From: Bradyrhizobium iriomotense
GTDB taxonomy: Bacteria > Pseudomonadota > Alphaproteobacteria > Rhizobiales > Xanthobacteraceae
Reading direction: 5' to 3'
DNA: 64,000 nucleotides
Assembly: GCF_018130765.1 (NCBI RefSeq)
Contig: NZ_JAFCJZ010000002.1
Span: forward strand, 124,001 to 188,000
Positions within the stretch are counted from its first letter, which is position 1. Each line of letters opens with the position of its first letter. A model generated the notes under the pieces. That model was not told the DNA's origin, did no database searches, and worked only from the letters and a program-made list of their open reading frames with translations. The position numbers and the translations under genes are program-made. Below, piece after piece: positions 1 through 8,539 of the stretch.

Positions 1-667
1 TGTTGCGGAAAGCCTTCGACGGCCCCGCCGGAATGAAGGTGAACGGACCGTCGGCAGTGTCTCGCACGTCGGTCAGGTAGATGAAGAGCTTGCAGACGCG
101 CTTGTCGTCATGATCGAGATGCCAGAGCTGGGAATAGCTCAGCGCCCGGTTCGGCGTCGGCTGGGACAACGTCAGCACCACATCCGACAATTGCGGCAAG
201 TCGTGCATGAAGTCGCCGATGATGCGCAATGCGGCCGGCTGCAATGCGTTGCGGACGAAGGGATGGTCGGTGGCAAAGGCACCGTTGACGAGATCCTCGT
301 CCAGCAGGCTGACCCAGAACGATTTGTGCCGTTCCTTCTGCTGGCCGACGAGCTCGTTGAGGCGGCTCACCTTGCCGTCGGCGAACGATGCAACGGCCTC
401 CGCAAGGCTGCGGTCGACGAGTGCAGTCACGTCGACATAACCGTCCTCGCCGAGCTTGCGGCTCGCCTCAGCCCATTCGGGCTTTGTCGGCAGCTGCTTC
501 AAAAGCGCAACACGTTTGGCGCGCGCCGGCAATTGCAGGCTGGTCAGGGCCGCCTTAAGAACCCACCCGAGATCGGTGCGGTTGACGTGCCACAGCAGGC
601 GGCGAAATTGGCTGATCTTCTGCTTTTTGGGGGCTGGCCGATCGGCCGTCGCGTTGATGGTCGTCAT
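1..667 (-). CDS. 2-oxoglutarate/Fe(II)-type oxygenase (phytanoyl-CoA dioxygenase-like), 3' end outside window
   Basis: Read from the ATG at 667, the frame stays open to the window edge, giving 222 residues of an unfinished protein. Near residues 177-216 it has a sequence typical of non-haem iron dioxygenases. An HLD triad at 183-185 fits the HxD iron-binding motif, and it is followed by a beta-strand-like KLFIYLTDV and DGPFTFIPAGPS. The second iron-binding histidine and the 2-oxoglutarate arginine would lie beyond the edge. The start codon overlaps the stop of the methyltransferase upstream (ATGA), so the two are translationally coupled. Sitting next to a methyltransferase and a flippase, it probably hydroxylates a glycan or a glycan precursor. 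That substrate is inference. The first 110 residues are basic and not diagnostic. Confidence 0.75.
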   Translation of the reverse strand, partial: MTTINATADRPAPKKQKISQFRRLLWHVNRTDLGWVLKAALTSLQLPARAKRVALLKQLPTKPEWAEASRKLGEDGYVDVTALVDRSLAEAVASFADGKVSRLNELVGQQKERHKSFWVSLLDEDLVNGAFATDHPFVRNALQPAALRIIGDFMHDLPQLSDVVLTLSQPTPNRALSYSQLWHLDHDDKRVCKLFIYLTDVRDTADGPFTFIPAGPSKAFRN

Positions 668-1554
668 GTGGGCTCCCAGCAATACAAAAAACCATCATTG
701 TGGATCGTCGGCGCGAACGGCATTCGGTCACGCGCCAGGATGCGAACGCGGCCCTGCCGCTCGTAGTCGTCGAGGGTCGAGAACAGCTGCGTCTGGTAGT
801 CGACCGAGCGGATGTAGAGAAAGCTGACGATATCTCGTGGACTTGTGAAGTTCAGAAGCTCGGTCGTCGGCTCGATGTTGATCACGCGCTTCGGCCTTGC
901 CGCGATGATGTTGTCCACGACCTTTCGCACGTCATATGGAATCTGCTCGATGCAGAAATAGGTGAAGACGACCTTGTCCCTGATCGCGGAATAGCTCGGG
1001 TCGGTGCCGTCGGTCAGGTCGATCCTGTCGAGCGAAATCCGGTCCGACAGGCCATAATACGCGGCGATTTCGCGGCCGGCTGCGATGCCGTTCGGTGCGA
1101 TGTCGAATCCGCGCAGCCGCCAATCGGGATGATTGAGGTGAAGCGACAGCAGATTGACGCCACAGCCCGCGCCGAGCTCGATGATGTCCGTGGCGTCCCC
1201 CGTGTACCGGGCGAGCAATTCGCCGAGGGCTCTCGCGCGATAGCGATAGTAGTCGTCGGCGGCGACCCTGCAGATCTGATTGTCGACCTTGCGAAGATCA
1301 CTCGCGGAATTCCTCGGGGCGATGAAGTCGACGATGCTTGCGGACCTCGTCCAGCTTTTTTCCGACAGCGTTCGCTGCCAATGCAACAGATTGTACTCGG
1401 AATCCACGACATCAGCGGTGCGCTTCACACGTCGCATGGCGAGGCGGCCGATGCTCTTTGCCGCGTCGAGCGCATAAGTCGCCGCCTTATCCGACAACGA
1501 TGCCGGAGCGAAACCTGTAGGGACGGCTTTCGTGTCTGTCGCGCGGATGTTCAT
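664..1554 (-). CDS. Class I SAM-dependent methyltransferase
   Basis: This protein of 296 residues has a Rossmann-type SAM-binding core. The glycine-rich motif I is ELGAGCGVN at residues 126-134, and the acidic motif II loop is GFDIAP at 149-154. The first ~100 residues are an extra N-terminal segment containing YNLLHWQRTLS-type aromatic sequence, often seen in methyltransferases of polysaccharide loci. It starts immediately after the flippase stop (1555) and overlaps the downstream oxygenase by four bases, so it is in the same operon. By context it should methylate a sugar hydroxyl or amino group of the glycan exported here. The acceptor cannot be read from sequence. Confidence 0.8.
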   Translation of the reverse strand: MNIRATDTKAVPTGFAPASLSDKAATYALDAAKSIGRLAMRRVKRTADVVDSEYNLLHWQRTLSEKSWTRSASIVDFIAPRNSASDLRKVDNQICRVAADDYYRYRARALGELLARYTGDATDIIELGAGCGVNLLSLHLNHPDWRLRGFDIAPNGIAAGREIAAYYGLSDRISLDRIDLTDGTDPSYSAIRDKVVFTYFCIEQIPYDVRKVVDNIIAARPKRVINIEPTTELLNFTSPRDIVSFLYIRSVDYQTQLFSTLDDYERQGRVRILARDRMPFAPTIHNDGFLYCWEPT

Positions 1555-3078
1555 TCAGCTGCTTTTGGATGTCAGTCCCATCAATTGCCCGACCGCCGGA
1601 AATACTGTCCGGTGCCGTTTGTCGAGTACCAGGAAGTATTGGAGCACCCAGGTAATCAGACAGAAAACCATGGAACCGAGCGCGAGCTTTAGCACGCTGT
1701 GAAAGCGAATGTAACCTGCAATTGCTGCTAGAAAAATGCTTGCCAACACAAGTATTGCGAACTGGGTTCCAAGCACCTTGGTGAAGCGATTGCGGTCGAG
1801 CGCGAGTGCGCTGCGCAATTCTCCAAGTTGCCAGGGCAGGACCGCGATGCTGCCGACGACCTGGCCGAGAATCAGCGCGCGCTCCGCGAACAGATGCAGG
1901 GTCGCGGCGGAGACGGCCGCCCAGATCAGGAGCTGAGCAGCCATCAGCTTGTTGAGCCGGGCCTGCACCTCGGGTCGGGTCAGGAAGATCAGGCTCCCGA
2001 TCGCCACGTATTGCGCGCAGATCGGAACCAGGAAGCTCAGGCCCATCCAGAACGCATAGGGTGCCAGGAGGGAACCAATCCAGATGTTCATGATCTCGGG
2101 CGAAAGGATCGCGGTTGCGGCAAGCGGCGGCACCACGAACATCGGCATCATGACGAGGCCGAGGTCGCCGAGGCGCTGGAACGATCCCACGCTGCCGCGC
2201 TCATCGAGGCGGCTGGCAACGGGAAGCAGTGCGGAGGTCAGAAGGCTGACAACGACCTTGGAGACCCGGGACAATCGGACCAGTGCATCGTAGGTGCCGA
2301 CAGCCTTGGGCCCGAACAGCAAGCCGATCAGGAACGGCTGGAGTGGACCGGAAATGCTGCCCAGCAGCTTGCCCTGGAGGAGCAGCGCGCACCGATGCAG
2401 AATGTCCTGGCGGATGTCGCGCGTCCAAGGCAGTAACCGCACGTGCTTGTACCGCAGGGCGACGAACGCGGCGATTCCGATGACGACGGCGCGGGCCACC
2501 AGCGTGGCGAGATAGATGTAAGCGACCACTTCAAAGCCTGTCGCCATCGAGGCGGCCGCAAATGTCAGTCCGACATACCCCGCCGTCGATGTGACCTCCG
2601 CGACGCGGAGCAGGTTGTAGCGCTCGAAGCCCTTGATAATGCCTTCCCATACCAGCGCCGGAACAAAGATCAGGTTCGCGAGGGCCGTGTAATGCATGAT
2701 CCGGCTGAACGCCTCCAGATGCGCGGCATCGACCTTCATGACGATGACGAGCAAGGGCGTCGCCAGCCAGATCGCCGCGCTCAGGGCCAAAGCGAGCGCG
2801 ATCGAGACCACTCCCAGGAAAGCGATCTGGCGACCCGCCTGCGTCCAATTGCGGTGCTCGCGCGCGCGCGCCACCACCTGGGTGGCAACCTCGGACAGGC
2901 CGAGGTCCAGAACCGCCATCATGCCACTCGGCAGCAGCAATCGCGAGATGACGATCAGTCCGAACTCGGTCACCCCCCAGGTCTGGATGATCAGCGGGAT
3001 GACCAGAAGGCCAAGCAACGCGGCCACGCCGAAGGCAAGCGCCGAAATCACCGTATTCTGGATCAGGCGCTTGATCAT
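1555..3078 (-). CDS. Wzx-like polysaccharide flippase (MOP superfamily)
   Basis: The 507 residues consist of about 12-14 hydrophobic segments with few charged residues. The N-terminus reads like an O-antigen/teichoic-acid exporter: a short cytoplasmic start (MIKRLIQN), a first long helix, then a loop WGVTEFGLI and the conserved LDLGLSEVATQ region at about residues 60-70. Length and layout fit Wzx flippases, which move lipid-linked oligosaccharides across the inner membrane. It lies ten bases downstream of a PtmA-like dehydrogenase and directly abuts the methyltransferase. That supports a role in exporting the glycan built by this locus. A MATE drug exporter is the alternative but less likely in this context. 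Confidence 0.82.
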   Translation of the reverse strand: MIKRLIQNTVISALAFGVAALLGLLVIPLIIQTWGVTEFGLIVISRLLLPSGMMAVLDLGLSEVATQVVARAREHRNWTQAGRQIAFLGVVSIALALALSAAIWLATPLLVIVMKVDAAHLEAFSRIMHYTALANLIFVPALVWEGIIKGFERYNLLRVAEVTSTAGYVGLTFAAASMATGFEVVAYIYLATLVARAVVIGIAAFVALRYKHVRLLPWTRDIRQDILHRCALLLQGKLLGSISGPLQPFLIGLLFGPKAVGTYDALVRLSRVSKVVVSLLTSALLPVASRLDERGSVGSFQRLGDLGLVMMPMFVVPPLAATAILSPEIMNIWIGSLLAPYAFWMGLSFLVPICAQYVAIGSLIFLTRPEVQARLNKLMAAQLLIWAAVSAATLHLFAERALILGQVVGSIAVLPWQLGELRSALALDRNRFTKVLGTQFAILVLASIFLAAIAGYIRFHSVLKLALGSMVFCLITWVLQYFLVLDKRHRTVFPAVGQLMGLTSKSS

Positions 3079-3088
3079 TGGCGTTTCG

Positions 3089-3910
3089 CTACCATGCGCT
3101 CAGCCCGCCATCGACGGCGATGTTCTGGCCGGTCACGTAGGACGCCGCATCGGACACCAGGAACAGCATCGCGCCCACCATCTCGTCGGCACGGGCCATG
3201 CGGCCGAGCGGAATGCGGGCACCGTAACGCTGCTTGAAGGTTTCGTTCTGTCCGCTCTCGACGCCGCCCGGGGTCAGCGTATTGACGCGAACGCCCTTCG
3301 CCGCCCAGTAGGTCGCAAGGTGCTTGGTCAGGCCGATGACCCCGGCCTTGGACGCCGTGTAGACCGCAGGCGTGTTGATGGCGCGGCCGAGATATTCGGA
3401 GCCTTCGTAGATGCGCTGGTCCGGGGCCATCAGTCCGTAGATCGAGGCGGTTTGCACGATGGCGCCATAGCCGCGCTCGGCCATCCGGCCGCCGAACACC
3501 TGCGCGACGTTGAACATGCCGTCGAGATTGACCGCCATGATCTCCCGCCAGGTGTCCTGCGAGAATGTCTCGACGGGTGCAAAGAAAGCGTCGAGGTCGC
3601 GGGCCTTGCTCGCGGCGTTGTTGAGCAGGATCGAGACCGGTCCGAGGTCGGCTTCGAGCGCATCGGCCGTGGCGCGCACGGAGCCGGGTTGGGTGATGTC
3701 GCAGCCATAGCCTTTGGTGCGGATAGAGTGGCGCGAGGCGAGGTCGGCGGCCGCAGCATCGGTCGCGGCTTGATCGAGATCGACGATCGCGACATTGGCG
3801 CCGAACTCGGCGAGGCCCTCGGCGAAGCGATGCCCGAGAATGCCGCATCCGCCGGTCACCACCGCGGTGCGGCCGGTCAGATCGAACAGAGCCTTGAAGC
3901 TCGTGGTCAT
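3089..3910 (-). CDS. SDR-family oxidoreductase, PtmA-like
   Basis: A classical short-chain dehydrogenase of 273 residues. The NAD(P) site TGGCGILG is at residues 19-26, NNAA at 97-100, catalytic Ser around 156, and the YTASK motif gives Tyr184 and Lys188. It ends with the usual VTGQNIAVDGG segment. It is clearly paralogous to the SDR at 18762-19601: both share APDQRxY, GLTKxLATYWA and a similar C-terminus. PtmA, an SDR of this kind, accompanies legionaminic-acid genes in Campylobacter flagellar glycosylation loci. It sits 13 bases after the CMP-sugar synthetase, in the same operon. The exact substrate is unknown; PtmA-like is assigned from context and family resemblance. Confidence 0.82.
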   Translation of the reverse strand: MTTSFKALFDLTGRTAVVTGGCGILGHRFAEGLAEFGANVAIVDLDQAATDAAAADLASRHSIRTKGYGCDITQPGSVRATADALEADLGPVSILLNNAASKARDLDAFFAPVETFSQDTWREIMAVNLDGMFNVAQVFGGRMAERGYGAIVQTASIYGLMAPDQRIYEGSEYLGRAINTPAVYTASKAGVIGLTKHLATYWAAKGVRVNTLTPGGVESGQNETFKQRYGARIPLGRMARADEMVGAMLFLVSDAASYVTGQNIAVDGGLSAW

Positions 3911-3923
3911 CGCTTAAGCTCCC

Positions 3924-4622
3924 TCAGGCTAGTCGCTGGCGCAGCAACAGTTCCACCAGCGCGAAATCGAGATCGGAATCGATGTCGATCGAACGCTCCT
4001 CGGGCATCTCGAACAGGCGCGTGTCCGGATAGAAGACCGCGGGCTGCTCCAGGAACGGCGCAACGCGCCAGACATAGATCGAGGCGTTCATGTCGAAGCA
4101 GCGCGGCGCATCCTGCCGTCGCGTGATCGGAGGATCGGCGGATTTGGACAGGCCGACGCTGCCGTCGGTGCGCTGCTCGACCAGGTTGAAATAGGGCGAG
4201 CGCCGCGCCGGCGCCCCGGTGATGACGTTGCGGGCGCCGCTCTCGCGCAGCAGCGCCACCGCACCGGTGATGTCGGAGGCGAGCCGGAGCGGCGAGGTGA
4301 CGTCGAGATCGACGAAGATCTCCGGCGTCGTGCCGGTTTGTGCGATGGCCTGCTCGAGACAATGGCGGATCGCCGGCAGCTTCGGCGCGGTATCGGTCGC
4401 CATCTCGTCCGGACGCTTGACCGCGATGTCGGCGCCGGCCTTCATCGCCGCCTCGAGCAGAGCGTCCGAATCGCTGCTGAAGGCGATCGCATCGAACAGT
4501 CCGGTCTCGCGCGCCTGCGCGATGCTCCACGCAAGTACGGGCTTGCCGAGGAGATCGCGCGCATTCTTGCCGACAACCCCCTTCGAGCCGCCTCGCGCAC
4601 AGATGGTGCAGAGAAGGCTCAT
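3924..4622 (-). CDS. legF: CMP-nonulosonate synthetase (acylneuraminate cytidylyltransferase), probably CMP-legionaminate synthetase
   Basis: The protein has 232 residues from the ATG at 4622, which overlaps the stop of the upstream oxidoreductase (ATGA). The N-terminal CTP-binding motif ARGGSKGVVGKN at residues 9-20 is the signature of NeuA/LegF/PseF enzymes. SSDSD and LDVTSPLR follow, and SIDIDSDLDF near the C-terminus is the family's metal-binding end motif. The reaction is CTP plus a nonulosonic acid giving the CMP-sugar and pyrophosphate. Because every other enzyme of the legionaminic-acid pathway lies just upstream, this one most likely activates legionaminic acid. A second, divergent copy lies at 21976-22665, so the two probably handle different sugars. 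Confidence 0.88.
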   Translation of the reverse strand: MSLLCTICARGGSKGVVGKNARDLLGKPVLAWSIAQARETGLFDAIAFSSDSDALLEAAMKAGADIAVKRPDEMATDTAPKLPAIRHCLEQAIAQTGTTPEIFVDLDVTSPLRLASDITGAVALLRESGARNVITGAPARRSPYFNLVEQRTDGSVGLSKSADPPITRRQDAPRCFDMNASIYVWRVAPFLEQPAVFYPDTRLFEMPEERSIDIDSDLDFALVELLLRQRLA

Positions 4623-5527
4623 GGCGATACCCAGGTCTTGCTGCGCAGCGCGCGCTCGCTGGCGTCGATCAAATGCACGACGCCGAGCGCCTCGGGCAGG
4701 GAGCAGGCCGGTCTCGCGCCCCGCATCGCCGCGACATGCATGTCGCGATAGCTCTGGTCGCGTTCGCTGGCGATCTCCGTTGCCTTGCCGTTGACGGTCA
4801 GGCGGCTGCCGACGAGATCGGCCTCGATGGTGTCGTCGTCGACATTGACGCGGATGCGGCGGACGCCCTGGCGGTCGAGATAATCCATGTGGACGTGGAC
4901 CGACGGTGCGCGCTGCATGTCGAGCAGCAGGTCGAGATGGTCGTCGACGTCGATATCGCGCGCGCCGGACGCGCCGCCGAGCGCTGCGACGCGGTGCCAC
5001 GGCCCGAACAGCCACAGCAGATAGTCCAGCTCGTGGCTGAGATCCCTGAGGACGCCGCCGCCGGCGTCCGTCGTCGCGGATGCGGTGGTGCGATGATCGC
5101 GGCCGGGCCGCCAGTCCCTGATGTCCTGCCCGACATAGGCGGTGACCGTGATCGCCTCGCGGCCGCGCAGTTGCTCGACCAGAGCCGTCATGACCGGATG
5201 GAAGCGCAGATTGTATCCGACGCTGACATGGGCGAACGGATATTTCGGCGGTGCCGCCGCCGTCGCGAACAGCGGCTTCTCGACCAGGACCGCGCCGCGG
5301 AAGCCGGCCTGCGCGAGCGCCTGCAGGTCGTCGGCATGACGTGCGGTTTCGGTGGCAATCACCGCGTAGTCCGGATGCGCACCCGCGACGGCCTCTCCGA
5401 TCGACCCATAGTCGCCGCCCTCTCGGCGGCTCACCGACGCGACCTCAAGGCCAAGCTCGCGCAGGATCCGCGCATGCCTTGTGCCGATCGAGCCGAGACC
5501 GATCACGACGGCTTTTGTCGAGGTCAC
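4619..5527 (-). CDS. Gfo/Idh/MocA-family sugar oxidoreductase
   Basis: The 302-residue protein is read from a GTG at 5527, chosen because it overlaps the upstream stop as GTGA and starts directly before the Rossmann fold. VVIGLGSIGTRHARIL lies near residues 7-22, and a VEKPLF motif near 90 is the conserved EKP of Gfo/Idh/MocA dehydrogenases. A later GYNLRFHP and DLSHELDYLLWLFG fit the substrate-binding half, with the His pair typical of the active site. Such enzymes oxidise or reduce ring hydroxyls of sugar nucleotides or sugar acids with bound NAD(P). It is embedded in the legionaminic-acid operon, yet is not one of its seven core steps, so it may make a derivative. Confidence 0.82.
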   Translation of the reverse strand: MTSTKAVVIGLGSIGTRHARILRELGLEVASVSRREGGDYGSIGEAVAGAHPDYAVIATETARHADDLQALAQAGFRGAVLVEKPLFATAAAPPKYPFAHVSVGYNLRFHPVMTALVEQLRGREAITVTAYVGQDIRDWRPGRDHRTTASATTDAGGGVLRDLSHELDYLLWLFGPWHRVAALGGASGARDIDVDDHLDLLLDMQRAPSVHVHMDYLDRQGVRRIRVNVDDDTIEADLVGSRLTVNGKATEIASERDQSYRDMHVAAMRGARPACSLPEALGVVHLIDASERALRSKTWVSP

Positions 5528-6573
5528 GGGAAGACCTCGTGAAACTCCGCATGGGCCTGCTCGAAATCCTCCAGACGGCCGATGTCGAGCCAGTATTCGC
5601 GGATCGGATAGACCGCGACGCGCCCCTCGCCGGCGATCACACGCTCCAGCACGATCGGCATATCGATACTGACGCCGGGGGCGACATGGCGGAAGACGGA
5701 GCTTCCAATCACATAGATGCCGGCGCTGACAAACCAGCTTTCGGTCGGCTTCTCGCGAATGGTCTGGAGAAAGCCTTCCGACGTGGAAACCACGCCATAG
5801 GGGACGTGCACCTTGTGCTCGCGGACGGCCATCGTCGCTTCCGCCGGTGTTCCGTTGTGGAAGTCGAGAAGCGCGCCGTAGTTGATCGTGGTGAGGATGT
5901 CGCCGTTGGTGACGATCATCGGCAGATCCGGCGGCGTCGGAAACAGCCCGAGCGCACCGGCGGTGCCCAGGCGTTCGGTCTCGTGCACGTACTGGATGTT
6001 GGCACCGAAGGCGGCGCCGTCGCCGAAGTGACCCTTGATCGTCTCGGCCTTGTAGTTGACCGAGATGTAGATGTTGCAAAAACCCTGCTGCACCACGTTG
6101 CGGACGATCGTCTCGAGCAGGGGCCTGCCGCCGACATTGAGCATGGGTTTCGGGACGTCGCGCGTCAGCGCGCCCAGGCGCTCGCCGAGCCCGCCCGCCA
6201 TGATCAGGACCGGATTGGCATAGTGGCGCGGCTCGAGCAGCTCATCGAGTGTCTCGACCACGACCAGATGGCCGCCCTCGTCGACAAGCGGTAGCTGCTT
6301 GATCGACTTGTGCCGCATCAGATGCAGGCGGTCGTCGCGGGACAGCGTCGCCGGAGCCGACACCGGCGTGCGGTTCATGATGTCGGTGGCAAGCCCGCTC
6401 AGCGGGATGCCGCGCAGCAGCCCGCGCCTGACGTCGCCGTCGGTGACCACGCCGAGCAGGCGGTTCTGGCCGTCGAGCACCAGCGCAATCTGGATGCTCC
6501 CGCTCTCGATCGCGGCAATGGCCTCGCCCACGGTCGCCTGCGTTCCAACGACGGCCTTACGCCAGGATTTCAT
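5524..6573 (-). CDS. ptmE: CBS-domain sugar-phosphate nucleotidyltransferase, PtmE-like
   Basis: The 349-residue protein has two tandem CBS domains (about residues 1-110) followed by a nucleotidyltransferase domain starting at about 120. The nucleotide-binding loop there is LIMAGGLGERLG, with VPKPM just after it. The ATG at 6573 has a GAGGC ribosome site and is preferred to one 42 bases upstream. In C. jejuni the same architecture is found in PtmE, which makes GDP-glucosamine from GlcN-1-phosphate at the entry to legionaminic acid synthesis. Here it sits with the rest of that pathway. CBS domains usually bind adenine nucleotides and may tune flux. The kinase at 24605-25981 carries a comparable CBS prefix. 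Confidence 0.85.
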   Translation of the reverse strand: MKSWRKAVVGTQATVGEAIAAIESGSIQIALVLDGQNRLLGVVTDGDVRRGLLRGIPLSGLATDIMNRTPVSAPATLSRDDRLHLMRHKSIKQLPLVDEGGHLVVVETLDELLEPRHYANPVLIMAGGLGERLGALTRDVPKPMLNVGGRPLLETIVRNVVQQGFCNIYISVNYKAETIKGHFGDGAAFGANIQYVHETERLGTAGALGLFPTPPDLPMIVTNGDILTTINYGALLDFHNGTPAEATMAVREHKVHVPYGVVSTSEGFLQTIREKPTESWFVSAGIYVIGSSVFRHVAPGVSIDMPIVLERVIAGEGRVAVYPIREYWLDIGRLEDFEQAHAEFHEVFP

Positions 6574-6771
6574 GGCAATCTGCCTCGTATACGCCGGATA
6601 TCGGGGGCGGCCCACGGCTGAGCCTGCTATATCGCGGCTGCGAGAGGCGGCGTCAACCCCGCCAGGGGATCCTGCGTTGCCCTTGTTAATTCACGCGTTT
6701 TCAGGCCCGGTCCGGCGGTTTGAAGTGCCGTGGCCCGGTCGCTAAGATCGCTGCGGCTTAAGGGAATCGCG

Positions 6772-7383
6772 ATGGACGATCTGATCATCATTGGCGGCGG
6801 CGAACATGCCTTCATGGTCTATGAGGCGGCGCTCCTGTCGGGCCAGTTCAACGTCATCGGTTTCCTCGATCGCCAGCCGGGAACACTGGGCGATGCGCGT
6901 TATCTCGGAACCGATGATGTTGCGCCGAACTATCCGGATGCCGCCTTCGTGGTCGGGATCGGAGCGATGCAGGCGGGGCCCGCGCGCCGCCAGATGATCG
7001 GCCGGATGCAGCTCAAGCGCTGGGCGTCGGTGATCCATCCGCGCGCGTTTGTCTCGCCGTCGGCAACGATCGGCGTGGGCAGCGTCATCATGCCCGGCGC
7101 GATCGTCAATGCGCGAAGCATGATCGGCCATCACTGCATCATCAATTCGGGCGTCGTCGTCGAGCACGACGTGCGCGTCGGGCACTACACGCATCTTTCT
7201 CCGGGAACGGTGGTCGGCGGCGGCGCGGAGATCGGCGACAACTGCTTTGTCGGGCTCGGCAGCCGTGTCCGCGATCACATCTCCATCGGCAACGATACGC
7301 TGGTGGCGATGGGCTCTGTCGTCACGGGTTCATGGCCGCCCGGGTCCGTGCTGCGCGGGGTTCCCGCAAAGCCTCGTCGCTAG
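6772..7383 (+). CDS. legH: Sugar-nucleotide O/N-acetyltransferase, LegH/PglD-like
   Basis: The 203-residue protein starts at the ATG at 6772, directly before the PglD-type N-terminal nucleotide-sugar binding fold ([19 protein letters not shown]). After about residue 85 come imperfect hexapeptide repeats ([28 protein letters not shown]) forming a left-handed beta-helix, with a His-containing loop around HHCIINSG. Enzymes of this family transfer acetyl from acetyl-CoA to the 4-amino group of a UDP- or GDP-sugar. In the legionaminic pathway that step is LegH, acting after LegC. It is the only plus-strand gene in the legionaminic cluster, divergent from ptmE and convergent with legI. Confidence 0.82.
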   Translation: MDDLIIIGGGEHAFMVYEAALLSGQFNVIGFLDRQPGTLGDARYLGTDDVAPNYPDAAFVVGIGAMQAGPARRQMIGRMQLKRWASVIHPRAFVSPSATIGVGSVIMPGAIVNARSMIGHHCIINSGVVVEHDVRVGHYTHLSPGTVVGGGAEIGDNCFVGLGSRVRDHISIGNDTLVAMGSVVTGSWPPGSVLRGVPAKPRR

Positions 7384-7472
7384 AGCATATCCGGAAAAGT
7401 GCGCAGCGGTTTTCCGAAAAGATCATGCTCAAACGAACAGCCTAAAGCGCGGTGCACCCCATCGCGCTTTAG
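7383..7472. repeat. Extragenic palindromic repeat, family A copy 1
   Basis: Two inverted repeats fill the gap between the convergent legH and legI ends. The first (7383-7430) is an imperfect palindrome starting GAGCATATCCGG and ending GATCATGCTC. The second (7442-7472) is a hairpin with perfect 10-base arms CTAAAGCGCG/CGCGCTTTAG. The stop codon of legI (TAA, 7469-7471 on the minus strand) lies inside the second hairpin. The whole unit is the reverse complement of the element at 29018-29121. It could act as a two-way terminator. Confidence 0.8.
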
Positions 7473-8539
7473 ACCGGATCGTCGGGTTCGAGCGCCCGCG
7501 GCGCCGCCGTTCCGATCAAGGACCAATACTCGATCGGCGGCCGCCCCGCGCCCGGCCGCTTGGCGGTGATGTCGGCCGGGCCGATGATCTCGCCGGCCTC
7601 CAGCGCGCGTGCCGCCACGATGCTCTTGCGCGCCACCGGCACATTCCTGACCTCGGACTCCTTCGGCGTCTTTATGCCATCGCCGAGCGCGGCTTCGACG
7701 TTGCGGATGGCGCTGACCATCTTCTTGAAATCATCAGGCTCGAGTGAGGCCGCATGGTCGGGACCGGGCGCATTGCGATCCAGCGTCAGGTGCTTCTCGA
7801 TGATGGTTGCGCCGAGCGCAACCGCAGCGACCGAAATTTCGAAACCGTCGGTGTGATCGGAATAGCCGACCGGAAGCTGGAATGCCGATCGCATCGTCGC
7901 CATCGCGGCGAGGTTCACATCGGCGATGGGGCAGGGATATTCGGTCGTGCAATGCAGCAGGCTGACGTGTCGCGCCAGCGCGGCGCGCGCCGCCGGATCG
8001 CGCCATGCCGCGCGGAACGAGGCGATGCCGGCGGGATCGTTACGCTGCGCGTAGCCGTGCGCCAACACGCTCAGCGCTTCCTCGACCTCGCTGAGCGTCG
8101 CCATGCCCGTCGACAGGATCAGCGTCGCGCCGGCCCGCGCTGCCGCGTGCAGCAGCGGTGCGTTGGTGAGGTCGCCCGATCCGATCTTGATGCGCGGCAG
8201 CTTCAGCGACAGCAGAAAGCCGAGGGAGGCGTCGTCGAACGGCGTCGACAGGAATTCGATGCCGCGTTCGGCGGCGCGCGCGATCAGCGTGTGGTGCGCG
8301 GCCTGCGGCAGTTCCAGCCGCTCCAGCATGGCGAGCTGGCTCTCGGCGGCGTCGGTCGTGCGCTGCTGATAGTCGGCCTTCTTCGCCGCTCCGCCCGCCA
8401 GCGCCTTCGCATTGAAGGTCTGGAACTTGACGATGTCGGCCCCGGCATCGGCCGCCGCATCGACGAGGGCCAGTGCCTTGTCCAGGCTGCCGTCGTGATT
8501 GACGCCGGCTTCCGCAATGATCAGCGTGTGCGTCGTCAT
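7469..8539 (-). CDS. legI: Nonulosonic acid synthase (NeuB family), probably legionaminate synthase
   Basis: This protein of 356 residues has the NeuB TIM barrel: AEAGVNHDGS near residues 9-18, ADIVKFQTF near 35-43, then STGMATLSEVEEAL, GYSDHTDGFE and the EKHLTLDR motif. Its C-terminus is an antifreeze-like SAF domain (RKSIVAARALEAGEIIG). NeuB enzymes condense phosphoenolpyruvate with a 2-acetamido-type hexose to give a nine-carbon ulosonic acid, using a divalent metal. With LegG immediately upstream (four-base overlap) the substrate is most likely 2,4-diacetamido-2,4,6-trideoxymannose. A second, larger NeuB relative is at 22665-24590. Confidence 0.9.
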   Translation of the reverse strand: MTTHTLIIAEAGVNHDGSLDKALALVDAAADAGADIVKFQTFNAKALAGGAAKKADYQQRTTDAAESQLAMLERLELPQAAHHTLIARAAERGIEFLSTPFDDASLGFLLSLKLPRIKIGSGDLTNAPLLHAAARAGATLILSTGMATLSEVEEALSVLAHGYAQRNDPAGIASFRAAWRDPAARAALARHVSLLHCTTEYPCPIADVNLAAMATMRSAFQLPVGYSDHTDGFEISVAAVALGATIIEKHLTLDRNAPGPDHAASLEPDDFKKMVSAIRNVEAALGDGIKTPKESEVRNVPVARKSIVAARALEAGEIIGPADITAKRPGAGRPPIEYWSLIGTAAPRALEPDDPV